A stretch of DNA of 64,000 nt from Casp-actino8 sp964614655 (GTDB lineage Bacteria; Actinomycetota; Acidimicrobiia; Acidimicrobiales; Ilumatobacteraceae), in NCBI GenBank assembly GCA_964614655.1, contig CAZTPF010000001.1:1-64000 (forward strand), written 5' to 3'. Position 1 is the stretch's first letter. Each line of letters starts with the position of its first letter. A program made the position numbers and the translations under genes. The notes below the pieces were generated by a model that saw nothing but the letters and a program-made list of their open reading frames with translations, was not told the origin of the DNA and made no database searches. Shown piece by piece: positions 55,539 to 64,000 of this stretch.

Positions 55539-55943
55539 GTGAGCCAACCACGCGTCCGCTACCTGAGTCTCGAATGGATCGACGCCCTCTCGGCCGAAGT
55601 CGCCACCAGTGCGTCGCTCACCGAACTGGCGAGTTCGCACGAAGTCGGCATCACCCAAGAAGTCAACGGTGGACCCGAAGGCAAGGTCGTCTACCACTTG
55701 CAGGTCGGCGACGGGCGAGCCGTCTTCGGACCCGGAGCGGCCGATCCCGAGCACGTTCGCTTCGAACAGGAGTGGGACACCGCAGTCGCCGTCGCCACCG
55801 AGAAGTTGAACGCACAGCAAGCCTTCATCACCGGCCGTATCCGGCTGACCGGCGATCAGCAGAAACTGCTCGAGTCGACGCCGGTGTTCCAGGCGCTCGA
55901 CGCCGTGTTCTCGACGGTCCGCGAACGCACCGACTACGTCTGA
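55539..55943 (+). CDS. SCP-2 sterol-transfer-like protein
   Basis: A 134-residue protein (VSQPRVRYLSLEWIDALS...). GKVVYHLQVGDGRAVFGPG and AQQAFITGRIRLTGDQQKLLESTPVFQALDAVF fit the SCP2 sterol-binding fold: a five-stranded sheet with helices forming a lipid tunnel. Such proteins bind sterols or acyl-CoAs. The GTG start at 55539 has CAGACT ending 6 nt upstream. It converges with cysS 4 bp away. A role in steroid handling is possible but not shown. Confidence 0.7.
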   Translation: MSQPRVRYLSLEWIDALSAEVATSASLTELASSHEVGITQEVNGGPEGKVVYHLQVGDGRAVFGPGAADPEHVRFEQEWDTAVAVATEKLNAQQAFITGRIRLTGDQQKLLESTPVFQALDAVFSTVRERTDYV

Positions 55944-55947
55944 CGAG

Positions 55948-57303
55948 TCAGCGGCGGACGGTGGTGCCGGCTTTGGTGGTCTCGACGATCCAGCCGTCGG
56001 CCTGAAGCTCGGCTCGAAGCGCATCGGCCGTTGCGAAATCCTTGGCGGCGCGCGCCGCATCGAGAGCCGCCGCCTTGGCCACCACGTCGGCGGGCACGTC
56101 GGCCGCGCCCTTCAACACCAGACCGAAGGCCCGGCAGATCTCGTGCACGGCCGCAGCCAACGGGGCCGCCACCGGGTCTCCGGAATCGATCGCCGCATTG
56201 GTCCGTCGGACGGTGTCGAACAGCAACGCAGTTGCCGACGGAGTGTCGAGGTCGTCGTCCATGCGCTCACGGAAGGTCTTCAGAACCTCTCCGTCGGGTG
56301 CGGCCTCGCCGAGTGATGCCGCACGCGCGGCAAACGCATCGAGTCCGGCCAGTGCGCTGACCGCGGCGTCGATGTTGTCGGCGCCCACCCGCACCGGACT
56401 GCGGTAGTGCGTCTGCAAGAGAACCATGCGGTACGCACGCGGATCGTACCGATCCATGAGGTCGAGCAGATTGGCCACGTTGCCGAGGCTCTTCGACATC
56501 TTCTCGCCTTCGGCGTCGACCACGAATCCGTTGTGCATCCAGTGATTGGCGAACTCCTTGCCGAGAGCCACGGCCTGGGCGCGTTCGTTCTCGTGGTGAG
56601 GGAACTTCAGGTCCATGCCGCCGCAATGCAGATCGAATCCCTCGCCCAGCAGTTCGAGGCTCATGACGACGCATTCGCTGTGCCAACCGGGTCGACCGTC
56701 ACCCCATGGCGACGGCCACGACGGCTCACCGGGCTTGGAGAACTTCCACAGCGCGAAGTCGGCCGGATGCCGTTTGTTGTCGGCGCCGAACACCTCGCGT
56801 TCACCACCGCCCGACAGCATGTCGTCGAGGCTCTGATGGGCGAGCAACCCGTAGTTCTCGATCCCCTCGACCGACAGATACACGCCGTCACCGGTCACGT
56901 AGGCGCGATCACCGGCCACCAGGGTGGCGATCATGTCGACCATCTGATCGACGTACTCGGTGGCGTGGGGAACGTCGGTCGGCCGAGCGACGTTGAGCTT
57001 TTCCATGGCCTGGAACCACACGCTCTCGCACTTGTGGGTGATCTCCTGCCACGGACGGCTCTCACGATTGGCACGATCGATGATCTTGTCGTCGATGTCG
57101 GTGATGTTCGACACCAGCCGCACCTCGAGTCCGGTCCATTCGAGATACCGGCGCAAGATGTCGTACACGAGGGTCGCCCGGCCGTGTCCGAGATGCGGAG
57201 GGCCGTACACCGTCGGCCCGCAGAGGTAGATGCCGACTCGTCCCGGGGTGCGCAACCGCAGCTCGCGGACTTCCGAAGTGGCGCTGTCGTAGAGCCGGAA
57301 CAT
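55948..57303 (-). CDS. cysS: Cysteine-tRNA ligase (possibly MshC-related)
   Basis: A 451-residue class I aminoacyl-tRNA synthetase: zinc ligand Cys28 in YLCGPTVYG, HLGH at 37-40 (HIGH motif), GWHSECVVMS, HCGGMDLKFPHHENE (zinc and active site) and KMSKS in EGEKMSKSLGN. It ligates Cys to tRNA-Cys. The close homologue MshC (Cys:GlcN-Ins ligase of mycothiol synthesis) is shorter and lacks the complete C-terminal DALR-type region seen here, so CysS is preferred. It is divergent from valS with only 36 bp between the start codons. Confidence 0.92.
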   Translation of the reverse strand: MFRLYDSATSEVRELRLRTPGRVGIYLCGPTVYGPPHLGHGRATLVYDILRRYLEWTGLEVRLVSNITDIDDKIIDRANRESRPWQEITHKCESVWFQAMEKLNVARPTDVPHATEYVDQMVDMIATLVAGDRAYVTGDGVYLSVEGIENYGLLAHQSLDDMLSGGGEREVFGADNKRHPADFALWKFSKPGEPSWPSPWGDGRPGWHSECVVMSLELLGEGFDLHCGGMDLKFPHHENERAQAVALGKEFANHWMHNGFVVDAEGEKMSKSLGNVANLLDLMDRYDPRAYRMVLLQTHYRSPVRVGADNIDAAVSALAGLDAFAARAASLGEAAPDGEVLKTFRERMDDDLDTPSATALLFDTVRRTNAAIDSGDPVAAPLAAAVHEICRAFGLVLKGAADVPADVVAKAAALDAARAAKDFATADALRAELQADGWIVETTKAGTTVRR

Positions 57304-57311
57304 AGGTGTCC

Positions 57312-57317
57312 AGCCTA
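57312..57317 (-). promoter_or_regulatory. Probable -10 hexamer TAGGCT of cysS
   Basis: Ends 8 nt before ATG 57303. Only 8 bp separate it from the valS hexamer on the other strand. Confidence 0.55.
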
Positions 57318-57325
57318 CGCTCGCC

Positions 57326-57331
57326 TAGCCT
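57326..57331 (+). promoter_or_regulatory. Probable -10 hexamer TAGCCT of valS
   Basis: Ends 8 nt before ATG 57340. It faces away from the cysS hexamer, and each promoter's upstream elements must lie within the other gene. Confidence 0.55.
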
Positions 57332-57339
57332 GGCGACCC

Positions 57340-59752
57340 ATGGCCGAGATCCCCGAGAAGCCCAGCCTCGACGGCATCGAGCAACTCTGGATCGACACCT
57401 GGGAGTCCGAAGGCGTCTACCGCTTCGACCGCTCGGCCACTCGCGAACAGGTGTACGCGATCGACACGCCACCGCCCACCGTGTCGGGTTCGCTCCACAT
57501 GGGCCACGTCTTCTCGTACACCCACACCGACACCATCGCGCGCCATCAGCGCATGCGCGGCAAGTCGGTCTTCTATCCCATGGGATGGGACGACAACGGG
57601 CTGCCGACCGAACGCCGAGTGCAGAACTTCTTCGGGGTCCGATGCGATCCGTCGGTGCCCTACCAGGCCGACTTCCAGCCGCCGTTCCGAGGCGATCCGC
57701 CCAAGGACCATCAGGCGGTGTCGATCTCGCGTCCCAACTTCATCGAGTTGTGCGAAGAGCTCACACACCAGGACGAGAAGATCTTCGAAGATCTCTTCCG
57801 CCGTCTCGGACTCTCGGTCGACTGGACGTATCTCTACGCCACCATCGACGAGCGAAGCCGACGTGTGAGCCAACGCGCCTTCCTGCGCAATCTCGCCCGC
57901 GGCGAGGCCTACACGCAGGAAGCACCCACGTTGTGGGACGTCGACTTCAAGACCGCCGTCGCCCAAGCCGAACTCGAAGATCGTGAGCGCCCGGGCGCGT
58001 ATCACCAGATCCGTTTCGCGCGCACCGACGGCGCCGGCGACGTGGTCATCGACACCACCCGCCCGGTTCTCATCGCCGCGTGTGTCGCCCTGGTGGCCCA
58101 TCCCGACGACGAGCGCTACCAGCCGATCTTCGGCACCACCGTGCGCACACCGTTGTACGGCGTCGAGGTTCCGGTGGTCGCCCATCCGCTCGCCCAGCCC
58201 GACAAGGGCACGGGTATCGCCATGATCTGCACGTTCGGCGACACCACCGACGTCACCTGGTGGCGCGAANNNNNNNNNNNNNNNNNNNNNNNNNNNNNNN
58301 NNNNNNNNNNNNNNNNNNNNNNNNNNNNNNNNNNNNNNNNNNNNNNNNNNNNNNNNNNNNNNNNNNNNNCAGTGGTACATCCGCAACGGCGGTCGCGGCG
58401 ACGAACTGCGCCGAGAACTTCTGGCACGCGGCGAGAGCCTCACCTGGCATCCCGATCACATGCGCCACCGCTACTCCAATTGGGTCGAGGGCTTGAACGG
58501 CGACTGGCTCATCAGCCGCCAGCGCTACTTCGGTGTTCCGATTCCGGTGTGGTATCCGGTCGACGCGCACGGTGAGACCGACTACGACCATCCGATCGTT
58601 CCCGACGAGTCGATGCTCCCCATCGATCCGTCCACCGACGTCCCGCCCGGCTACGCGGCCGATCAGCGCGATCAGCCGAACGGCTTCACCGGCGATCCCG
58701 ACGTGATGGACACCTGGGCCACGTCGTCGTTGTCGCCGCAGATCGCCGGACAATGGGAAGAGGACCCCGACCTGTTCGGTCGCCTGTTCCCCATGGATCT
58801 GCGTCCGCAGGCGCACGACATCATCCGCACGTGGCTGTTCAGCACGGTCGTGCGCGCACACTTCGAACACGACTCGCTGCCCTGGACCAACGCCGCTCTG
58901 TCGGGTTGGATCCTCGATCCCGACCGCAAGAAGATGTCGAAGTCGAAGGGCAACGTCGTGACGCCGCTCGATCTGTTCGACAAGTTCGGATCCGACGCCG
59001 TGCGCTACTGGGCCGCATCGGCCCGCCCTGGCATCGACACCGCATTCAGCGAAGAGCAGATGAAAGTCGGCCGCAAACTGGCCACCAAACTTCTCAACGC
59101 GTCGAAGTTCGTGCTCGGTTTCGGCGAGCCGCCCGCTGGCACCGCACCCACGTCGGCTCTCGACCTCGCCATGCTCGCCCGCATCGCCCACACCGTCGAC
59201 GAGGCCACCCGCGCGTTCGACGACTACGACTACGCCCGAGCCCTCGAACGCACCGAGGCCGCCTTCTGGTGGTTCTGCGACGACTACGTCGAGTTGGTGA
59301 AAGGTCGCGCCTACGGCGTACACGGAGACGACGGCGCCGCCTCGGCGCAGGTGTCGTTGCGCATCGCCCTGTCGGCGTTGCAGCGCTTGCTCGCTCCGTT
59401 CATCCCCTTCGCCACCGAGTCGGTGTGGCGCTGGTGGCAGCCGGGTTCGGTGCACACGGCGTCGTGGCCGACGGCTGGCGAGTTCACGGTGTCGGGTGAC
59501 GACGCGATCCTCGACCCCATCGGCGAAGTGCTGGCGCAGATTCGCCGATCGAAGACCGAAGCCAAGACCTCCCAGAAGACGCCGGTGTCACTTGCGACCG
59601 TCCGTGCTTCGGCCGCCCATTGCGCGGCGATCGAGCAGGGTCGCGCCGAACTCGCCGACGCCGGAAGCGTCGAGGCGTGGGAGACGATCGTCGACGACTC
59701 CCTGTCGACACCGAACGTCTCGGTGCAACTCGCCGTCGATTCGGCGTCCTGA
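57340..59752 (+). CDS. valS: Valine-tRNA ligase, interrupted by an N gap
   Basis: The N-terminal part has PPPTVSGSLHMGHVFSYTHTD (HIGH-like) and MGWDDNGLPTERRVQ; the C-terminal part has DVMDTWATSSLSPQ, KKMSKSKGNVVTP (KMSKS) and a helical anticodon-binding domain. The 100 N at 58270-58369 lie in the editing domain. The reading frame does not continue across them (offset not a multiple of three), so the gap length is nominal; some 75-90 residues are probably missing. It charges tRNA-Val. ATG 57340 follows TAGCCT by 8 nt. Confidence 0.93.
58270..58369. other. Assembly gap (100 N) in valS
   Basis: Lies in the editing domain. The two sides are in different frames at this printed distance, so the true length is different. 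Confidence 0.95.
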
Positions 59753-59776
59753 CCCGAGCCTTCCGGGGTCGGCCGG

Positions 59777-59782
59777 TAACTT
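59777..59782 (+). promoter_or_regulatory. Possible -10 hexamer TAACTT of the LCP gene
   Basis: Ends 9 nt before GTG 59792, the longest spacing in the set. Confidence 0.45.
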
Positions 59783-59791
59783 GGCAGAGTT

Positions 59792-61065
59792 GTGAAGGAC
59801 CGACCCCGCCGACGCCGACGCACCTGGCCGCAACGCCTCGTGCTCGTTCTGAACGTGGTGGTGGCGCTCGCCTGTTTCGTGGCCGCCGTGGCCATCTATT
59901 ACGGCAGCGAGAAAGCCAACGACCGCAAAGTCGTGACTCTGGCCAGCGCTTCGGGTCCGAAACTCACCCTGCCCACCGCCACTCAGCCCGACGGCTCACC
60001 CGACGAGACCACCGAGGTCACGTTGGTCGCCGGTCCGGTCGACATGACGGCCCGCAACTTCCTCATCACCGGCAGTGACAACGGCGCCTGTGTCGATCCC
60101 GACTCGCCGTATGCCGACGCCTTCGGCAACCGCAACGGCCTCGGTGAGCGGGCCGACACGATCATGATCCTGCGTCTCGATCCCAACACCAATGCGTCAG
60201 CAGTGTTGTCGTTCCCGCGCGACTTGTGGGTGAAGATCGCCGGCCGTTCCTCGAGCAGCCGCATCAACAGCGCCTTCAATCGCGACGACCCCAACACTTT
60301 GGTCCTGACCATCTGGGACAACTTCGGCGTACCGGTCGACCACTACGTGAACGTCGACTTCTGTGCCTTCAAGCAGATCGTCGATGCCGTCGGCGGTGTC
60401 CGCGTTCCGTTCGCCACCGGCATCCGCGATCGCAACACCGGGCTCCTGATCGAAGAGCCGGGCTGTCACACGTTCCTCGGTGAAGAAGGCCTCGCCTACG
60501 TCCGTTCCCGCAAACTGCAGTACTTCGACGAGGACGCGCGCAAGTGGCGTGAAGACCCGGCCGCCGACCGTGGACGCATTTCTCGTCAGCAGGACTTTCT
60601 GCGACGCGCCTTGCAGAAGGCGCTCGATGTCGGTGCCGGTAGCCCGACCGTCGCCAAACAGCTCATCGACGCCGGACTCGAATACGTGATCCTCGACGAT
60701 CAGCTCACACCCGGCAAGCTCCTCGAACTCGCTCAGGCCATGCGCGATCTCGATCCCGACACGATGAAGACGTACCAGATCGAGGGAACGGGCAAGATGA
60801 TCAACGGCAACTCGGTGATCGAACCCAACATCAAGAGCGAGAGCATGAAGGCGGTGCTCGCCGTGTTCAAGGGTGAGGCACGACTGGTCGATGCTCCCGA
60901 GCAGCTCGTCGAGGATCCGACCTCGACCACCACGACCACCCGGGCCCCGTCGGGCTCCACCACGTCGGTGAGTGGAACCACCACGTCCACCACCACGCTG
61001 CCGCCGGTGTTCGTGGAGTCGGATGAGATCGGCGTGCTGCCGACCGACGACCCCGCCTGCCGCTA
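59792..61065 (+). CDS. LytR-CpsA-Psr family cell-wall protein (3' end in the N gap)
   Basis: The protein starts with a basic cytoplasmic stretch and one membrane helix (about residues 18-38). It then has the LCP domain: FLITGSDN, GERADTIMILRLDP, VLSFPRDLWVKI, INSAF, GVPVDHYVNVDFCAFKQIVDAVGGV and YVRSRKLQYF...RISRQQDFLRRAL. LCP proteins attach wall polymers (arabinogalactan, teichoic-type glycopolymers) to peptidoglycan outside the membrane. A Thr/Ser-rich tail follows. The frame is still open at the 61066 gap. GTG 59792 follows TAACTT by 9 nt. Confidence 0.88.
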
Positions 61066-61165
61066 NNNNNNNNNNNNNNNNNNNNNNNNNNNNNNNNNNN
61101 NNNNNNNNNNNNNNNNNNNNNNNNNNNNNNNNNNNNNNNNNNNNNNNNNNNNNNNNNNNNNNNNN
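61066..61165. other. Assembly gap (100 N) between the LCP and VWA genes
   Basis: Both flanking genes are open into it from opposite sides, so it hides two C-termini and possibly further sequence. The order and distance of the two contigs rest on scaffolding only. Confidence 0.95.
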
Positions 61166-62028
61166 GGCACCTCGCTCGGTCCGGCCACGGTGGCGAGACG
61201 GGCGCCGATCTGCGCGGCCAGAGCACGGGCCTCGGCGTCGTCTTCGGACGGAGCGATGATCACCACTTCGTCGAGACCGCGGGCGGCCGCCACCACGTCA
61301 CCCTCCACCGTCGCCCGGCAATCGCTCAACACAACTGCGATACGCCGACCAGCTCTCGACCTCGACAACTGCTCGCTCGCGGTCCGCAATGCGCCGGCTA
61401 GATCGGTGGTTCCGAATCCACGAAGGGTGAGGACGTCGTTCACGACGAGTTCGCTCCCCTTCGACGACTCCTGGCTCTTCACCACCACCACGTCCTTGCC
61501 GAAGGTGATGACGCTGTAGTCCTCGGGGCTCCGCCAGGCGACGGCCGCGGCGGCCACGGCCGAGGTGGCGAGGGGCTCGCCGCCCATCGACCCGCTGCGA
61601 TCGACGCAGAGCGCGATGGCAGTTCCTGGTCGGACCCACGTGCGCACCTTCAGTTCTTCGGGGTCGATCGCCGAGCGGGCCGCCCGCGCTTCGACGATGG
61701 CGCTCATCGACGCGTCGAGGTCGACGTCGCCGGCGTCGGGACGGTACGGCAACGTGGCCATCTTGCCGATTCCTCTCGGACGAATCGGCCCGCGCTTGGC
61801 CACGTCGAGGAACAACCGACCGGCCAGACGTTTGGCGAGATCGCGCAGTTTCGGATCGGTGGCACCGGTCAGGTCGGCGAGCAGCGCGAGCATCGCGTCG
61901 GGATCGTCGTCCATGGCGTCGTCCACCGCACTCTCGTCGAGCTCGCCGACTTCGGGCGACACCTGTTCGAACTGATCGTGCTTGGCGAGATCACGCCGCG
62001 ACAGCGTGCGCTTCGACGCCTCCGACAC
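61166..62028 (-). CDS. VWA-domain protein, Mg-chelatase-subunit-D-like (C-terminus in the N gap)
   Basis: The readable part covers about 287 residues. An acidic N-terminal region (ESAVDDAMDDDPDAMLALLADL) is followed by a von Willebrand A domain with MIDAS motif LCVDRSGSMGG (DxSxS), TFGKDVVVV and GTTDLAGALRTA. It is the usual partner of the MoxR ATPase just upstream. Together they form MoxR/VWA complexes that assemble or activate metal enzymes. Start GTG 62028 is the first plausible start after the MoxR stop; the ribosome binding site is weak. The 3' end lies in the gap at 61066-61165. Confidence 0.82.
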
Positions 62029-62057
62029 CGCCTCGTCGGCGGCCGCGCCTTCCTTGG

Positions 62058-62972
62058 CTAGTGGGTCGCCCCCGTCGGGGCGCTCGCTTTTCCCCCGCTC
62101 GCCTCGGCGGCCGGTGCGAACACCTCGTTCCAGAGTTCGGTCACAACGTCCTCGGTCGTGCGAGTGCTTCCCTCGCGAAGTCGAACCCGGCCTGACAGTG
62201 CGACGAGAGCGGCGTCGAGTGACACCTCGCGGTCGGTGACCGTGCTGCCACGCACCGACGCGAGCGACGTGGCGACGGCAGCCATGTCGATGGCACCGCG
62301 CACCGACGATCCGACGCGCAGATCGGGATGCGAACGTGTGCGGCGCACAAGATCGACCACCTTGTCGAGCCAGCCGCTCGGGAGTTCGTCGCCGGCTCGC
62401 GACGCGATCTTCACCTCGTCGGCCGCCGACTGGTAGCCCATCGACACCCGGCACACTCGGTCGTACACCGCGCCCGAGATCCGCGCCGTGCCGACGGCGT
62501 CGAACGGGTTCATGGCCGCCACCAGACGGAAGCCGTCGGCAGCCACCACCCGGCCGAAACGCGGCACGTTGAGCTCACCTTCGCTCATCACGGTGATGAG
62601 AACGTTCAGCGTCTCTTCGGGAATGCGGTTGATCTCCTCCACGTACAGAAGCGATCCGTCGCGCATGGCCGTCACGAGCGGGCCGTCGACGAACACGTCG
62701 GGCTCGTACCCCTCGTTCAGCACCCGGGCCGGATCGAAATGACCGACCAGACGCGCCGGCGTGAGTTCGGCGTTGCCCTCCACGAACACGAAGCCGATCC
62801 CGAGTCCTTCGGCCACGGCGCGCAACAGCGTGCTCTTACCGGTGCCGGGAGGACCCTCCAGCAACACGTGACGATCGGCGTCGAGCGCGGCGACGACGAG
62901 TTCGACCTCGCGACGACGGCCGACCACCGACGAGTCGAGGGCGTCGAGCAGGGAACGGCGGGACGTGGTCAC
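62058..62972 (-). CDS. MoxR-family AAA+ ATPase
   Basis: A 304-residue AAA+ ATPase with Walker A LLEGPPGTGKSTLL, Walker B LLYVEEINRIPEETLNVL, sensor 1 FRLVAAMNPFDAVG and arginine-rich C-terminal lid. It pairs with the following VWA protein. GTG 62972 overlaps the alcohol dehydrogenase stop (GTGA), so the three genes form one operon in this order: ADH, MoxR, VWA. Such a pairing could mean that the MoxR-VWA complex helps a metal-dependent dehydrogenase mature, a testable inference. Confidence 0.88.
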   Translation of the reverse strand: MTTSRRSLLDALDSSVVGRRREVELVVAALDADRHVLLEGPPGTGKSTLLRAVAEGLGIGFVFVEGNAELTPARLVGHFDPARVLNEGYEPDVFVDGPLVTAMRDGSLLYVEEINRIPEETLNVLITVMSEGELNVPRFGRVVAADGFRLVAAMNPFDAVGTARISGAVYDRVCRVSMGYQSAADEVKIASRAGDELPSGWLDKVVDLVRRTRSHPDLRVGSSVRGAIDMAAVATSLASVRGSTVTDREVSLDAALVALSGRVRLREGSTRTTEDVVTELWNEVFAPAAEASGGKASAPTGATH

Positions 62973-64000
62973 GCGTTGACGATCACGCCACGGATGTTGG
63001 TGCCGTCGCGCATCGCCTGGTAGCCCTCGTTGATCTGATCGAGGGTGTAGGTCTTGGTGATCAGCTCGTCGAGCTTCAACTGGCCCGCGCGATACATGTC
63101 GAGGAGGGCCGGGATGTCGGCGCGCGGGTTGAGCGAGCCGAAGATCGTTCCCTTGATCTCCTTGTTCCACATGGCCAACTGGAAGAGGTTGACCGACGCC
63201 GTCTCCGACGTCATCGGCGAAATGGCGGTCACCACGACCGTTCCACCCTTACCGGCCAAGTTCATGCCGTCGGCCATCATCTCGCCTTCGAGAACACCCG
63301 GCGTCATGATCACGCGGTCGGCCATCTGTCCGTAGGTCATCTCCATGACCGGGAGCATGGCTTCGGCCATCGACGAGTAGGTGTGCGTCGCTCCGAACTC
63401 CATGGCCTTCTCACGCTTGAACTCGACGGGGTCGACGGCGATGATGCGTTTGGCACCCGCCATGCGCGCACCCTGCACAGCGTTCATGCCGATACCACCG
63501 CAACCCACGACGACCACGGTGTCACCGGCTTGGGTGCCGGCGCGGTTGGCGGCCGAACCCCATCCGGTGGCGACACCGCACGACACCAGCGCGACGCACT
63601 CGAGCGGGATGTCCTTTTCGACCTTGATGATCGACTGCTCGGCGACACACGCGTATTCGCTGAACGTACCGAGCTTGGCCATGAGCGTGACCGGCTTGCC
63701 CTTCACGAAATGGCGGTGCGTGTCGTCGGTGATCATTCCGCCGATGAACGTCTTGGCACCGTTGTCGCACAGGTTCTGACGACCGGTCGAGCAGTAGCGA
63801 CAGCGACCGCACGACGGCACGAACGACGCCGACACGTGGTCGCCTACTTGCACCGACGTGACACCGGGGCCGACCTCCACGACGACACCCGCACCTTCGT
63901 GGCCGCCGATGATCGGGAAGAAGTCCTCGATCCCCATCAGCGCATACATCTCTTCGGGCGGAACCATGTCGCCGGTCACGAGATGCTCGTCGGAATGGCA
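62969..64000 (-). CDS. Zinc-dependent alcohol dehydrogenase, NDMA-type (5' end outside window)
   Basis: The visible 343 residues begin at CHSDEHLVTGD, inside the catalytic domain. They include GGHEGAGVVVEVGPGV, the structural-zinc cysteines SCGRCRYCSTGRQNLC, and the NAD-binding motif VVVVGCGGIGMNAVQGA. The pattern (CHSDEH, VSCGVATGWGSAANRAG) is that of the NDMA-dependent alcohol dehydrogenase group common in Actinomycetota, whose NADH is tightly bound. About 40 N-terminal residues lie beyond the right edge. It is the first gene of the ADH-MoxR-VWA operon. Confidence 0.88.
   Translation of the reverse strand, partial: CHSDEHLVTGDMVPPEEMYALMGIEDFFPIIGGHEGAGVVVEVGPGVTSVQVGDHVSASFVPSCGRCRYCSTGRQNLCDNGAKTFIGGMITDDTHRHFVKGKPVTLMAKLGTFSEYACVAEQSIIKVEKDIPLECVALVSCGVATGWGSAANRAGTQAGDTVVVVGCGGIGMNAVQGARMAGAKRIIAVDPVEFKREKAMEFGATHTYSSMAEAMLPVMEMTYGQMADRVIMTPGVLEGEMMADGMNLAGKGGTVVVTAISPMTSETASVNLFQLAMWNKEIKGTIFGSLNPRADIPALLDMYRAGQLKLDELITKTYTLDQINEGYQAMRDGTNIRGVIVNA

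Overview
The window looks like part of a high-GC Actinomycetota genome. Acidimicrobiia (Ilumatobacter-like marine or soil lineage) is my best guess. This rests on high GC at third codon positions, frequent GTG starts with ATGA/GTGA stop-start overlaps, an actinobacterial steroid-catabolism gene set, a two-enzyme-plus-one-membrane-subunit type B succinate dehydrogenase and an H+-pyrophosphatase of the K+-independent type. Taxonomy is inferred, not proven. The sequence carries five runs of exactly 100 N, so it is a scaffold, probably from a metagenome or draft assembly. I find no rRNA, tRNA, CRISPR, insertion sequence or phage gene, and no intergenic stretch longer than about 165 bp.

Layout. 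1-5.2 kb: housekeeping and accessory genes (SGNH lipoprotein, MscL, an MFS exporter, an amidase, DUF952, an SDR). 5.3-8.3 kb: small membrane protein, alpha/beta hydrolase, F420-type LLM oxidoreductase, HDAC-like amidohydrolase. 8.3-18.7 kb: a divergent promoter with a perfect 17-bp palindrome separates an SDR from a ten-gene operon. That operon starts with echA20-ipdA-ipdB-ipdC, the enzymes that open the last steroid rings (C and D), and continues with a MaoC hydratase, SDR, MFS, thioesterase, Rieske oxygenase and acyl-CoA ligase. 18.7-24.9 kb: a CYP142-like cytochrome P450, a Liv-type binding lipoprotein, a molybdopterin oxidoreductase, a SnoaL-like protein and an APH-fold protein. 25-29.5 kb: a seven-gene minus-strand operon (SnoaL, a degenerate SDR, an intact SDR, EthD, GNAT, an unknown, an epimerase). 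29.6-37.3 kb: SDR, alpha-methylacyl-CoA racemase, FadD19-like ligase, EchA19-like hydratase, two Cys-less thiolase-like proteins and two DUF35 proteins, the set that processes sterol side chains in Mycobacterium and Rhodococcus. 37.4-42.3 kb: a Liv-type ABC transporter (lipoprotein, fused permease, two ATPases).

42.4-64 kb is more general: a BchI-like AAA ATPase, a GH2 glycosidase, sdhC-sdhA-sdhB, hppA, a secreted 7-bladed beta-propeller protein, an SCP2-like protein, cysS and valS (divergent), an LCP-family cell-wall protein, and a MoxR-VWA pair behind an NDMA-type alcohol dehydrogenase.

Together the first 42 kb suggests sterol or bile-acid-like degradation: uptake (Liv-type ABC, MFS), terminal hydroxylation (P450), CoA activation (FadD), C25 epimerisation (racemase), beta-oxidation and retro-aldol steps (EchA, MaoC, SDR, thiolase-like plus DUF35), and final C/D-ring opening (EchA20, IpdAB, IpdC). 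The window has no acyl-CoA dehydrogenase, no KstR-type regulator, no Mce system and no ring A/B genes, so the pathway must be completed elsewhere.

A second theme is transcription. Seventeen unit-leading genes have a TAnnnT-like or CAGACT-like hexamer ending 6-9 nt before the start codon, as expected for leaderless mRNAs.
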